Assembly (NCBI GenBank): GCA_949358305.1
Contig: OX442321.1
Coordinates: forward strand, 6,163,605 to 6,227,604
From: Strigamia acuminata
Lineage: Eukaryota; Arthropoda; Chilopoda; Geophilomorpha; Linotaeniidae
DNA: 64,000 bases
Direction of reading: 5' to 3'
The position numbers and the translations under genes are program-made. The notes under the pieces were generated by a model. That model was not told the origin of the DNA and made no database searches. It saw only the letters and a list, made by a program, of their open reading frames with translations. Shown piece after piece: positions 37,386 through 47,335 of this stretch (its first letter is position 1; the number at the start of each line of letters is the position of its first letter).

Positions 37386-38760
37386 TTATGATTGGTAGAC
37401 TAAAACAACATACGTCATCACGGTTGAAGCCATCTACGAGAAGAAAACATAATCGAATAACCATTTTCTCCGAGGAGGCGAGAAAACTGAGTAAAAAATT
37501 GTCATCATTTACATTGAGGAAACTGAAAGTACTCAACAGGAACAATCCAGACACGCTGATCCCAACAGTATCAGCATTTAGAGTTTGACTGAACAGCAAA
37601 CAATTGATGGAAACACACTGCACGCCAATCCAAAATTAAATAACCAATAATTCAATTTCACCATAATCCATCTCACCTGGTTTGTGTTTGCTCCAACCAC
37701 TTCATCACTCGAAATCATCATTTCGGTTACTCTTCCTTTCATTTTGCGAATCTATTAAAGTCATTTGAATAGAATTACACTTGAATTATTCACAAATCAC
37801 GCTTCAACTGACCTGCGAATGCAATTCGGATGAATTTTTAAAAATTATAATTAAGTCATACACCAAGTGGAAAGCATCGACAGCAAAGAACAATCGAAAA
37901 ATCATTTCAGCGGCCGGTTTAATCGAGCGTATTCTCAAGCACAAAATAAAAACCAACCCCACCAACCAGGACAACAACAGCGGCGAAAATACATCACTTA
38001 TTTTTTCCGCCAGATGCGACAAATATCGATATCGTCGACGAAACGCATTCAATCTTGCATTTGTCAACGCAGACGGCGAAACAATTGCCTGCTCCATCTC
38101 GTCATTCAACGCCTCGAAAGCAAACGACAAAACTTTACACATGAACGAGAAATACAACACCGCAACATCAATGAAAAACTGCGAAAACAGCGTGTAAAAC
38201 AACGACTCGGCGAGTATGTAAACTCGCAGCAGATAAGAATTAAACTTTGTGTAGATGAACGAATTGCCCGTCATAAATTGGTCAGTTTGCACCACCATTA
38301 CAACGAGAACAACACCCAGTGCCGCATTCAAAATCACACTGACGACTAAAGCCGTGTACGTGTAATTTCCCAACCGTCTTGAGTTTTCGGAACTCTTCAA
38401 CGTCTGTTCCACGAGCGTGTTGTACAAGGCCGAAAACTGGGATTCTCTCGTTCGCAGGAGTAGTGCGGTGAAGATCAAAATAAAGTTGAATAGTATTGGT
38501 GGAAAAAATAAGACAAACATTTCGTATTGCTGCAATCTGAATGCCAACGTGGCGTACCGTAGGATGACCAACACGCTAAAAACACGCGGTAACAGCATCA
38601 TGACGGCTTTCTTCCATTTTGAAAAATAATATTCTTCGGCGCGGACAAGTTGCAAACCAAAAAGCCAAAACAATCGAGACCATAATCGATTCAACTTACA
38701 CGTGCTCCCTTCTTGCAATTGTAAATTGTCTCGGTTGGTTTGAAAAGTAAGGTGCGCCAT
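37386..38760 (-). CDS. Gustatory receptor Gr2
   Basis: Intact paralog of Gr1, predicted 391 aa. Exons on the - strand: 38760-37813, 37751-37677, 37617-37513, 37433-37386, all phase 0. It ends in the TYhhhhhQF-type motif TYVVLVYQS. Residues 168-391 are identical to Gr1. Residues 1-167 differ at 20 sites, including S6F, D39V, H92N-V93F, L119Q and L167S (Gr1 to Gr2). The boundary is sharp at base 38,261. The divergent part covers the N-terminus and the first helices and loops, so the two receptors could differ in ligand access or assembly while sharing the C-terminal pore region. Function inferred from family only. Confidence 0.88.
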
Positions 38761-39162
38761 CGCTGTTAAAACTGGCGTTTAAAAAAACGTGCGAAGTGGG
38801 GGAATTGTTACCATATTTCATCTCACCAATTGTAACTGCAGATTCGATTTATCGAAACAGGAGACCCGGAACACGATTGATTGTGCGTAGACCAACATCG
38901 TGAGTGAGATTGAATCGCTTATGCATGAGCAAATGTTATAATTGTGCTAATGGTAATTTCAATCATCATTAAGATGATATCGGTCAGATGTATAATGGAT
39001 TATTGATTTCCCATTACATTACAAAATTAAATGCACATCAATCCACCCAGTGTTGTACTGTAGACATAACTAATATTAATAAGCCTGCTTGATTGATTGT
39101 ACAGTGATAAGAATCCAGTAAACGACATAATTTAGAGGCAAAACATTATAGGATAAATAGCA
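38761..39162. other. Gr2 upstream region
   Basis: Diverged counterpart of 16,200-16,502 with small indels. It presumably contains the Gr2 promoter. Bases 39,123-39,162 preserve uninterrupted the sequence that is split in unit 1 by its solo LTR. Confidence 0.65.
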
Positions 39163-39765
39163 TGTGACCGCTTGGACGTCCACGGTAACTTACGTCACTC
39201 CACACACCGCCCAGTGGCCCTAAGGTCATCCCCCTTTGCAGGGTAGACTGATCCAGTTTAGGGAAGGAGGGAGCTGTTTGGTGTGGTGAGACACACGTTG
39301 TTGAGAGAGCAGAAGAGCCAGTTCAGCAGAGAGAGCCGAGAGAGAGAGAGTTGTGACTGCAAGGTGTGCAGATGTGTGCGAAGAAGGTCCTGAAACTAGC
39401 AAGGGCAACCGTGCCCTGTGCTGACTCTGCTCCTCTCGGCATTTACCACTGTGACGCTCAGTAGCATGACGATGGGCCTGCTGCAGCCTCCATGAGCGGC
39501 TACATGGGTCGTACGGATAAGTACGACAGAATGTTCGTGTGTAACCGACTACGTCACTCAAGAGGATACGTCCCTGTATGTGACAGGCCAGTTGCTGGTG
39601 TAGCGCGCCTTATGGCACCGCCACACATGGGTAGATGGGAGACTCCGACCCCTAGACAATGATTAAAGGCTAAAAGCCAACAATCTGGAGTCCCTGTTCC
39701 ATTCTTTACAGAGTACCCTGGTAATCAATCCCCAAGTTATCGTGGAGAAGACCATACCCGTCTCA
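39163..39765. mobile_element. 603-bp solo LTR-like element, unit 2
   Basis: It starts TGTGACCGCTTGG and ends CCCGTCTCA. AGCA flanks both ends (39159-39162, 39766-39769). It is related to 16,507-17,035, yet sits about 35 bp further along the homologous sequence, with a different 4-bp target duplication. Contains AG-rich and CT-rich stretches. No gene. Confidence 0.78.
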
Positions 39766-40240
39766 AGCAAAAGATTCCCAAATTTAAAAAAACAAAAACG
39801 TAATTTATATTGCAATTAAACTAAGGGTTTAGTCGGTTTTTTTCCTGGCAATGTGCAACCGAATGTATCCAAAAGGAACTCAAATAAATTAATCTTTTGC
39901 TTTTATTTCTTGAGAATTTACCACTAGCTTGGGCTATAAATAACTACGAATGAGATTAGGCCTAACAAAACAACAATCGTTCTCCCGACCAATTCCGAGG
40001 CGCGTAACAAACCGCTTTTGACGTCTGATTGGTTCTCACCGGGAAGAAATTCCTGGCGCCATGCATAATTCCCGGGAATTTTTCTCGTGCTAGCGCCCCC
40101 AGTTGCGGTCTTTACGAACCAAGCATCACACGTCAAATGCGATTTGTTACGCACATCAGGATTGGACGGCAAAACGATTGTTGTTGCTTTACAAACCAAG
40201 CATCATGGCGGCCGCCTCTTTATGATAGGGCGAGGCCAGT

Positions 40241-41429
40241 TTGGATACAATTGACGACCAAGTGCAACACAACCAGCCAATAAATACTGTTAGAAGTAAG
40301 CAGTTCATATGGGCTCAATTTACATCACTTTGTGTGCACAGAAGTTACCACTTAACTAAAGAAACTTCCTTGACCCAGCTTAATGACATCCTGAAAGACT
40401 GGGCAGGGATCATGAAAAAAACTAATGGAGACGATTATAAGGAAGCTGTAATCAAAACAATGTTCAATACGACAGCCCGAATGCTACAAGAAAAATATGC
40501 CAAAGATTTTGATATTAATTTTAATCCTTTCAACTATGTGCAATTTAAGACCGCTAGAGACGCCAGAGACAGTAAAAAAAAAGAGCTTCAAAAACAAACC
40601 AACAAAAAGAAAATGTAGTGCTGAAGCACTTACGGTTAAAAAAAAAATTAAAATGCAAGAATTTTGGAATGAAAGAAATCCAGATAGTCTTCAAAAGAAA
40701 TTATTTAATATAATGGCAGTTGAATTGGCGTGGAGAGGGGAAGAAGGAGCAACAGCTGAATTAAGTTTTTTCAAAGAAGAAACAAACAATGAAGGAAAAG
40801 TGACCAGACTGATTGAATATAATCCAATTTTTACTAAAACCCAGCAAGGAGGAGCAGCACCATGTGCTTCAAGCAAATGGTTAACACCAAATTTAGGCAA
40901 CCCGAATTTATGCCCTGTCCGACTGTTTAAAAAACTAAAGGAAGCAAGACCAAAAACTATCACAACAAATAGACTTTTCCTAACACCAAATCCGTATTGG
41001 GAAAAGGAATGCACGACAGGTTAAAATATATAATAATCAATAGTATTTAATCAATTACGAATAACAAATTATCATTATTTAGGCTGGTATAAAAATGCAC
41101 CAGCAGGAAAGAATAAAATATCCAAATATCCAAACCAAGCAAACAGCTCAACACGTTGGTTTATCCTGCAAAAAGAAAATAACCAATCACAGTCACCGTG
41201 CAACAGCAGCAATACCGGAACAACAATGATGAAATTAACAAGGCACACTTCTGCTAGCTCAATCCAACCGTAACTACAGATGACCAGCTCTCCGCATGAG
41301 AAATTCATCTCAAAAGTTCGAGATTTGAATACTGAACTGACTCTCACAACAGAAGTGACTACAACAACTTCCAAAAACAAACCAGTATTTAATGACTGCA
41401 CATTTAATGTTCAAAATTTTTATAGATAA
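40241..41429 (+). pseudogene. Decayed Crypton-type (DUF3504-like) recombinase gene
   Basis: The N-terminal part (40,241-40,615) reads MDTIDDQVQHNQ and later WAGIMKKTNGDDYKEAV and LQEKYAKDF, typical of the ZMYM/QRICH1/KCTD1-like family derived from Crypton tyrosine recombinases. A +1 shift in an A-rich run near 40,600-40,614 moves the frame. The next part has LAWRGEEGA, CPVRLFKKL and, across a 63-bp intron (41020-41082, GT/AG, phase kept), GWYKNAPAGKNK. The C-terminal part contains KLTRHTSASSIQP followed by a TAA at 41271 where the family's catalytic tyrosine is expected. Open sequence then runs on to 41,429. The expected G of the TGH motif is R. Almost certainly dead. The family assignment comes from recalled motifs, not a search. 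Confidence 0.7.
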
Positions 41430-41437
41430 TTTGTTTC

Positions 41438-41606
41438 ATTGTTTTATTGTTTTATTTCTTATTCTTTGTTTCATTGTTTCATTTCTTATTCTTTGTTTCA
41501 TTGTTTTATTTCTTATTCTTTGTTTCATTGTTTTATTTCTTATTCTTTGTTTCATTGTTTCATTTCTTATTCTTTGTTTCATTGTTTTATTTCTTATTCT
41601 TTGTTG
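41438..41606. repeat. 27-bp minisatellite, about six copies
   Basis: Unit of the type TTTCATTGTTTTATTTCTTA plus TTCTTTG repeats about six times, with T/C variation at one position. It generates Phe/Leu-rich ORFs in several frames that are artefacts. It lies directly behind the recombinase remnant. Confidence 0.9.
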
Positions 41607-41680
41607 CATTTAACTTTTATTCTCCTTTTTTTTCTTTTCGCTTTTTGCATAATAAATTCTCATTTTCACTATCTTATTTT

Positions 41681-41855
41681 TGTGGGAAGAATTGTAAAAT
41701 TATGCGCACATTGTCATCGGTTGCTACGGCGACCGAGTTATTGTAGTAACTAGGCGCTTGTTGTTTAGCGCACTTGTTCATAAGCATTGATCGAGTAAAG
41801 TTGTCGTTTTTATTTTCCTCACCGTTATCAAAACGTTTTTCTCAATACAATCACA
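41681..41855 (+). repeat. Copia 5' LTR
   Basis: 175 bp, TGTGGGAAGAATTG to CAATCACA. Matches 44,756-45,106 apart from the MITE and scattered substitutions. Confidence 0.92.
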
Positions 41856-41857
41856 TT

Positions 41858-41868
41858 TGGTAGCAGAG
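41858..41868 (+). promoter_or_regulatory. Primer-binding site
   Basis: TGGTAGCAGAG starts 2 bp after the 5' LTR. It is complementary to the 3' end of insect initiator tRNA-Met as I recall it, including the CCA tail. Confidence 0.8.
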
Positions 41869-42002
41869 GGTGGTTGTCAAAATACGATTCACGACACAAG
41901 AAAGGCGTTTATAAACGTAGTTTCAGACGAGATAAAAAGTCGCAAGAAACAACGAGAGAGAGGAAAAAAGAACGTTTGAGAAAAAACACGCAACATTCGA
42001 AA

Positions 42003-44666
42003 ATGGCCGACGCGATCTTTGCGGGTTCGTTAAACAGAATTGAGTTGTTGAATGTCCAAAACTATTTCGTCTGGAGTTTTAAAGTCGGGGCGCTACTGGA
42101 GGCGAAAGGCTTGACCAGCGCGTTAACGGATGCGGAACCGAAAAAACCAGTTCAAGGTACACCCAATTTTGCAAACAAAGAGACGGTTTATAAAGCATGG
42201 GCGAAAAGCAACAGCGAGGCGATGGGGATTCTCGCATTAACGATCTCGGATGAAAAGGCGACGAGCTGTTTGGCCATGAAGAGTGCAAAAATATTATGGG
42301 AGCACTTGAAGACACAGCACGCCGCGCTGACTGTGGAAAAACAAGTGCACGTCTCACCACGTTAAAAATGCGTCCGGAAGAAACAGTTGACCAGTATGTC
42401 AACAGGGCAAGGTCAATGCAAGCGAAGGCAAAGGCCGTGGGACGCGATATACCGGATGGCGAGGTAATCTTGTACGCCACAAAAGGTCTGTTGCCGAAAT
42501 ATCACGCCACGGGGCGCAATTATCGTTCGAAGGTAGACGCTAAAATCGAGGATTTGCGCGCAGGTTTATTGACGGAAAAGCAATGGGGGCCCTCCACGAA
42601 CAATTCCACCATGCCAACTCCCATCGCGTTGAAAGCGCAAACGGGAAGAACTCCGGGAGGAAAGAAACCACAAGACCGAAATAAACGGGCATGTTTTGAA
42701 TGTGGCAAGACGGGCCACATAGCCAAGGATTGCTGGGTGCGATTCCCAGAGAAGCGATCCAAGCAGCGAAAAAAAGCTGCAAAGCTCGCGCAGGAAGCGC
42801 CAGCGACGTCACAACAGCACGCATACGTGGCTGTGTGCAGCGACGAAAACAAGACGGCACGCACAGAATTACTACACCATGCATTCGTTGTTGATTTAGG
42901 CGATGATAATATGACCAAGTCCAGATGGATACTGGACTCCGGCGCCTCGTCACACATGTCGTGTCGACGTGAATGGTTTGCGGATTTAGAGGAATTCGAG
43001 GCAACGGTCACGAAAGCTAAACGAGGAACCCAGCTGCTAGCAAAGGGCAGAGGAGACATTACCATTGAGTGCCATCTGCCAGACTCGACGACAAAAAGAA
43101 AAACATTACTGCAAGTTTTGTATGTTCCGGAGTTCAAGGGTAATTTACTTTCGATTCCCAAATTAACGTCCAAAAAATGCAAAGTAGTTTTCAACGACCA
43201 AATGGTGGACGTGCTTGACCCTTCCGGTCAGCTTATCGCACAAGGCAAGAAAAGCGGTGACATGTTCTTTTTGCAAGACGAAAAGAAAGAGAATGCCGTC
43301 GTAGCACAAGGAGCGACGACGCTGACAGAAAAGGAGTTGTGGCACGCACGTTTTTGTCACGTAAATGAAGAAACGTTGGACGAGATGCGAACACGCGAAG
43401 CGGTGTATGGAGTGAAGTATAAAGACCAAAAATTGTCAAAATGTGGGCCATGTATTGGTGGGAAAATGGCAAGATCGCTTTTTAAGCGGGTAAAAAGAAA
43501 ACAATCCCAGAAAATTTTGGAGCTGATCCACGCGGATTTGGTGGGACCGTTTCAAGTCCCGTCCTTGTCTGGGTCAAAATATGCACCACCACCAAGGCTT
43601 GCACACCGGTGGTGGTGGGGCAAGACCTCGATGTTTTTGAAGACTCAAAGAGCGTCGACCAACGAGCGTATCAGCGGATTTTGGGTTCCGTGATTGTGGA
43701 AACTGGTGGTTTCCAAAGTGAACCAGTTTAATTATGTTTTTTACCACCGTGGCGCAAGTGGAAAAGTTCACTTGTGACCCGGATCTATATTCTTGGAATT
43801 TAGGGATTAACTTAATCCTCTTGTTTTATATATCTAAAATTTTGAATAAAAACTCACTGTCTTTTCAAATGTAAACCTGTCTACATCATTTCTCGAGTAC
43901 GCAACAATCAACCTGAATCCGACTCCATCCGTCGTTTTAAACCGTTTTAAGTTAAATCATTTTATACAAGTTGCGTGTGCAACGTTATAGTGATGCACTT
44001 GATGGTCATCACAAGGCCGGATCTTTCATTTGCAGTGAGCAAACTCTCATCATATTCGAGAGACCCGCGCGAGATCCATTTTCGTGCGATGAAACGCGTT
44101 TTAAGCTACGTAAAGCGGACGAGGGACTTCAAGCTATTTTTCCCGTCTACAAGCGGAAGCGTCGTTGGTTTCTCGGATGCGAGCTGGTGCTCCACGAAAC
44201 AAGCAAGATCCTTCTCAGGAATTTTGATCAAGCTGGGAGAAGCGTCGATTTATTGGAAAACCAAAAAACAGCACCTTGTGGCACTCTCTTCATGCGAGAG
44301 TGAGGTTCTCGCCATGTGCGAGCTCCTCAAAGGACTCAAATGGGTACGGAGTATCCTTCACGGACTCGGCCAAGGAGCATCCCAATCTTCACCGATAGTA
44401 CGGCCGCGATGGACGTACTGAACGGATCCAATCAGTTTGGAAGGACCAAGCACATTAACAGACAATTAATGTTTGTTCGACAAGATGTCTACTTGGGCAA
44501 TATCCATCTGGTCCACATGCCCTCGGAGATTTTGACCGCCGATTTCCCCACGAAGGCGGTTCTGGCGGAGAAATTGGCAGCGAGTTGCGAAGCGGTCGCG
44601 CTTAAGGACTACACAGAGATGGAGAAGAAACCAAAGGAAGAGTCGGAGAAGATAAAGCGAAAATAA
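42003..44666 (+). pseudogene. Copia gag-pol remnant
   Basis: The gag ATG at 42,003 opens MADAIFAGSLNRIELLNV. An in-frame TTG lies further up at 41,874. The frame shifts by one near 42,340. It continues with a CCHC knuckle (CFECGKTGHIAKDC, about 42,694), the protease active-site motif WILDSGASSHMS (about 42,928), the pre-integrase HxxxH/CxxC region (LWHARFCHVNEE, KCGPCIGGKM) and the first strand of the integrase core (HADLVGPF, about 43,530). Coding is lost near 43,584 and resumes near 43,985 with TRPDLSFAVSKLS and RNase H (GFSDASW, LSSCESEV). After another shift near 44,370-44,395 come TDSTAAMDVL and HMPSEILTADF. Reverse transcriptase catalytic motifs are absent. Confidence 0.88.
43584..43984. 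other. Non-copia filler at the internal deletion
   Basis: About 400 bp replacing the integrase core and reverse transcriptase. It opens with an imperfect hairpin (CACCACCACC / GGTGGTGGTG, 43,585-43,616) and then becomes AT-rich without coding signs. Its origin is not recognised; it could be a filler inserted during repair or part of another element. Confidence 0.5.
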
Positions 44667-44745
44667 TTTGTTGTATTTGCAATCGTTTTTGAATTCATGT
44701 TAGTTTTTAGTGTTTCGAATTTATTTGTAACTGTGAGCATAATTT

Positions 44746-44753
44746 AAGAGGGA
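44746..44753 (+). promoter_or_regulatory. Polypurine tract
   Basis: AAGAGGGA just before the 3' LTR start, the expected position for plus-strand priming. Confidence 0.65.
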
Positions 44754-44755
44754 TT

Positions 44756-45106
44756 TGTGGGAAGAATTGTAAATTTATGCGCACATTGTCATCGGTTGCT
44801 ACGGCGACCGAGTTATTGTAAACTCTATTCCAAAAAGTATTACAAATACTCCCATTGGTTGGGAGATTCACAGTTCAGTTGTGTCTTGAATATGATGCTG
44901 TTTTCAGATTCCAGTAGACTTGTGCGAAGATTTTTTAAAGTGTCTCAACCAACCAACCAATGGGAGTATTTGTAATACTTTTTGGAATAGAGTTTAGTAA
45001 CTAGGTGCTTGTTGTTTAGCGCATTTGTTCATAAGCATTGATCGAGTAAAGTTGTCGTTTTTATTTTACTCACCGTTATCAAAACGTTTTTCTCAATACA
45101 ATTCCA
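44756..45106 (+). repeat. Copia 3' LTR, split by a MITE
   Basis: TGTGGGAAG to CAATTCCA. Homologous to the 5' LTR, with the MITE plus one TA copy inserted at 44,821-44,996. Confidence 0.92.
44821..44994. mobile_element. 174-bp MITE, TA target duplication
   Basis: Inverted termini of about 40 bp: AACTCTATTCCAAAAAGTAT at the left and its complement at the right, continuing to CCCATTGGTTGG. TA flanks both ends (44819-44820, 44995-44996). The 5' LTR has a single TA at the same point, giving the empty site. TA duplication suggests a Tc1/mariner-type mobiliser. No ORF. Confidence 0.92.
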
Positions 45107-45137
45107 ATTTTTAACTATCTACGTTATTTTCTATCGG

Positions 45138-45190
45138 TAAATTCTCGTGTAAATTTTCGTGTAAATTCTCGTGTAAATTCTCGTGTAAAT
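45138..45190. repeat. 12-bp tandem repeat, four copies
   Basis: AAATTCTCGTGT (one copy AAATTTTCGTGT) repeats directly behind the copia element, within the older insertion. Confidence 0.9.
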
Positions 45191-45770
45191 ACAACTCGTG
45201 CTTGAGTAAGTGTGGAGCACTCGTGATCTTATCAGGCATTCGTGCTGACCTAATTATCCTGACAATTACACGTTGCGCTTGGTATATTGCCTATAAAAAT
45301 TTTTGTTGATAGACATTTAATGAAAAAATAAAGAAATAAAGAATTTAATTGATACTAATAACATGAATTAAACGCAATAAACTTTTACCAATACGAAGAA
45401 AATGATTTGTTCCCATGGTGAGGTGAGACTATTGATTCTTTTGTCTAGTAATTTCCGTTGTCAACCATTCTATTCAGCTAAGTTGCTACAGTCTTTCTGG
45501 TCACGGCCAGTAAGACATCATTTTAGTAGCAAAACCACTAAAATTCATTACTGTTATTTAACCTTGGGGTATGTGTGCGGATTTTGTCGGGGGCGAAAGG
45601 GTCCCGCTTTTTAACATTACGGCGGCCTATACGTTGTTTCGTTGATCGCGACTGTGATGCGGAATTTGCGGATGTTGTTTTGGCCGAGTAGTTCGTGCGA
45701 CCGAGCGCGTTTTGTTCGTTGCTTTTCGGTGTTCGGTGGGTTTTGTGACCGGTCAAGGGTTTCGCTAAAA

Positions 45771-46011
45771 CGTGGTTTTTGTGACGGGAGGGAGGGGGGA
45801 TCGGTTCATGTGCTCCGAACGCGCCGCGACGCGCCGTGACTTGGGCCAAAAACGACCCGGTCGGAAACCGGGTCCCGGGCTTCGTCGAGGCGTGGTTTTT
45901 GAGAACGGGGGGAGGGGGGGATCGGGTCGCGTGCTCCGAAAGCGCCGCGACGCGCCGTGACTTGGGCCAAAAACGACCCGGTCGGAAACCGGGTCCCGGG
46001 CTTCGTCGAGG
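45771..46011. repeat. 120-bp direct repeat at the left end
   Basis: Two tandem units starting CGTGGTTTTT (45,771 and 45,891) contain G-rich runs and the string AAACGACCCGGTCGGAAACC. The start of a third unit is at 46,012. Related sequence recurs inverted or direct in all modules of the block. Confidence 0.85.
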
Positions 46012-46017
46012 CGTGGT

Positions 46018-46540
46018 CCCGATCGGGACAAACTCTTCCGGAAAATGTCCGGTGGAATGTTGAGAGTGTCGATGGACGACGTTCGAGTTTATATCGTAAG
46101 TAAGTAAGTATCTGACAAAACTTGCACAGAATTTTGTCAACATTTGATAAATTTCCACAGAATTTAACGTTGTTTTGCTAAAACCTGCGGAAACGTGTCT
46201 AGTCGGGCAGAAACGTCTCGTAAAATGTTGCTGAAATTCCGTGGAAATTTGTCAAAAATTGACAAAAGTTGGTGACCGACCCACATCGCGTTGCGGCGCG
46301 GTCGGAGCACGCGACCCGATCCCCCCCCCCCCCCCCTCCCCCCGTCCCCAAAAAACCACGCCTCGAGGAACCCCGAGGTTCGGTTTCCGACCGGGTCGCC
46401 TCTTGATCCGACTCGGGGCGCGTCACGGCGCGGTCGGAGGACGGCCCTCGCCCCCAAAAACCACACTCCGGGTCACGTGGTCTCGCACTCGACTTTTTCA
46501 GTTTTCCCGTTTTCGGCCCGTTACGGCCAAGGACCGTAAC
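46018..46540. repeat. Left inverted subterminal arm
   Basis: Segments 46,030-46,092, 46,195-46,320 and 46,345-46,540 reappear as reverse complements, in mirrored order, at 63,592-63,654, 63,040-63,165 and 62,850-63,030. The shared strings include CGGACATTTTCCGGAAGAG. A C16 run lies at 46,321-46,336. Confidence 0.85.
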
Positions 46541-47335
46541 GGGTCGAAAACGGGCCGCAACGGGTCGAAAACGGCCGCAACGGGTCGAAAACGGCCCGCA
46601 CGGGCCGTTAACGGGCCGCCGACGGTCCCGTCACAATCCCGTAACGGCTCGCACGGGCCGTTAACGGGCCGCCGACGGTCCCGTCACGATCCCGTAACGG
46701 CTCGCACGGGCCGTTAACGGGCCGCCGACGGTTCCGTAACTATCCCGTAACGGCCCGCACGGGCCGTTAACGGGCCGCCGACGATCCCGTCACGACCCCG
46801 TAACGGCCCGTACGACCTCATGCGGGCCGTTAACGGGCCGTTAACGGGCCGTTAACGGCCCGTTAACGGCGTAAAACCAAAAACAGGATTCGAGATTAAT
46901 GTCTATGAATGTTGTACGCGTTTTCATGTACGTGTTGTCGGTTGTTGATTTTTTCGATTTACACCGTCACGGCCCGTTAACGGCCCGTTAACGGCCCGTT
47001 AACGGCCCGTTACGATCCCGTAACGGCCCGCACGGGCCGTTAACGGGCCGCCGACGGTCCCGTCACGATCCCGTAACGGCCCGCACGGGCCGTTAACGGG
47101 CCGCCGACGGTCCCGTCACGGTCCCGTAACGGCTCGCACGGGCCGTTAACGGGCCGCCGACGGTCCCGTCACGGTCCCGTAACGGCCTTCGTTCCCGGAC
47201 TTCGGCTCGCCGACGGCCCGTGCGACCTCATGCGGGCCGCTAACGGGCCGTCAACGGGCCGTTAACGGCCCGTTTTCGACCCGCTACGGCCCGTCACGGC
47301 CTGTTGGCCGTGCGACCCGTGACTCGGAGTGTGGT
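46495..47335. repeat. Palindromic satellite array 1
   Basis: Built of 53-bp units (GGGCCGTTAACGGGCCGCCG then ACGGTCCCGTCACGATCCCG then TAACGGCTCGCAC) and 11-bp units CGGCCCGTTAA. The invariant centre is the palindrome CCGTTAACGG. One copy of the ~95-bp AT-richer core lies at about 46,870-46,962. Confidence 0.92.

Larger units (their letters stand above)
22563..38260. repeat. Large segmental duplication, copy 2
   Basis: Near-identical partner of bases 1-15,699, carrying intron 4 to exon 11 of IR-A2, IR-B2, IR-C2, their embedded elements and most of Gr2. Embedded transposons are shared base for base, so they pre-date this duplication or conversion. After 38,260 similarity to copy 1 drops at once. 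The tract left of 22,563 cannot be compared because copy 1 leaves the window. Confidence 0.95.
41681..45106 (+). mobile_element. Ty1/copia LTR retrotransposon, internally deleted
   Basis: LTRs at 41681-41855 and 44756-45106 (the second includes a 174-bp MITE) start TGTGGGAAG and end CA. The target duplication is ATTTT at 41676-41680 and 45107-45111. A primer-binding site and purine tract are present. Gag, protease, pre-integrase and RNase H segments are recognisable. The integrase core and most of the reverse transcriptase are missing, and there are frameshifts. The element cannot move by itself. LTR divergence, about ten substitutions excluding the MITE, implies it is not very recent. Confidence 0.92.
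39920..45297. mobile_element. Compound insertion (Crypton-like plus copia)
   Basis: The unit-1 sequence around 17,208-17,222 is uninterrupted, but here it is split. Homology leaves at about 39,913-39,919 and returns at about 45,298. A candidate AATTT duplication (39915-39919 and 45298-45302) is weak in such AT-rich DNA. Inside are a decayed recombinase gene, a 27-bp minisatellite, a copia-type retrotransposon and a short 12-bp repeat array. The copia element has its own target duplication, so it was nested into the older insertion or its remains. Bases 39,920-40,240 hold no recognised gene and may be the recombinase 5' flank. Confidence 0.7.

Noticed and set aside
1-38260. Simple false duplication of two haplotypes
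   Set aside because: Not excluded for the identical tract, but different LTR insertions and 12% protein divergence in the Gr N-terminal part favour true paralogs.
41392-41753. Phe/Leu-rich membrane-protein-like ORFs
   Set aside because: They come from the 27-bp minisatellite read in three frames.
41681-45106. Functional copia element
   Set aside because: Integrase core and reverse transcriptase are missing and at least two frame shifts are present.
45538-46158. 206-codon ORF and many other ORFs in the GC-rich block
   Set aside because: They are Arg/Pro/Ser-rich, repeated with the DNA units, open in several frames at once, and lack recognisable domains.
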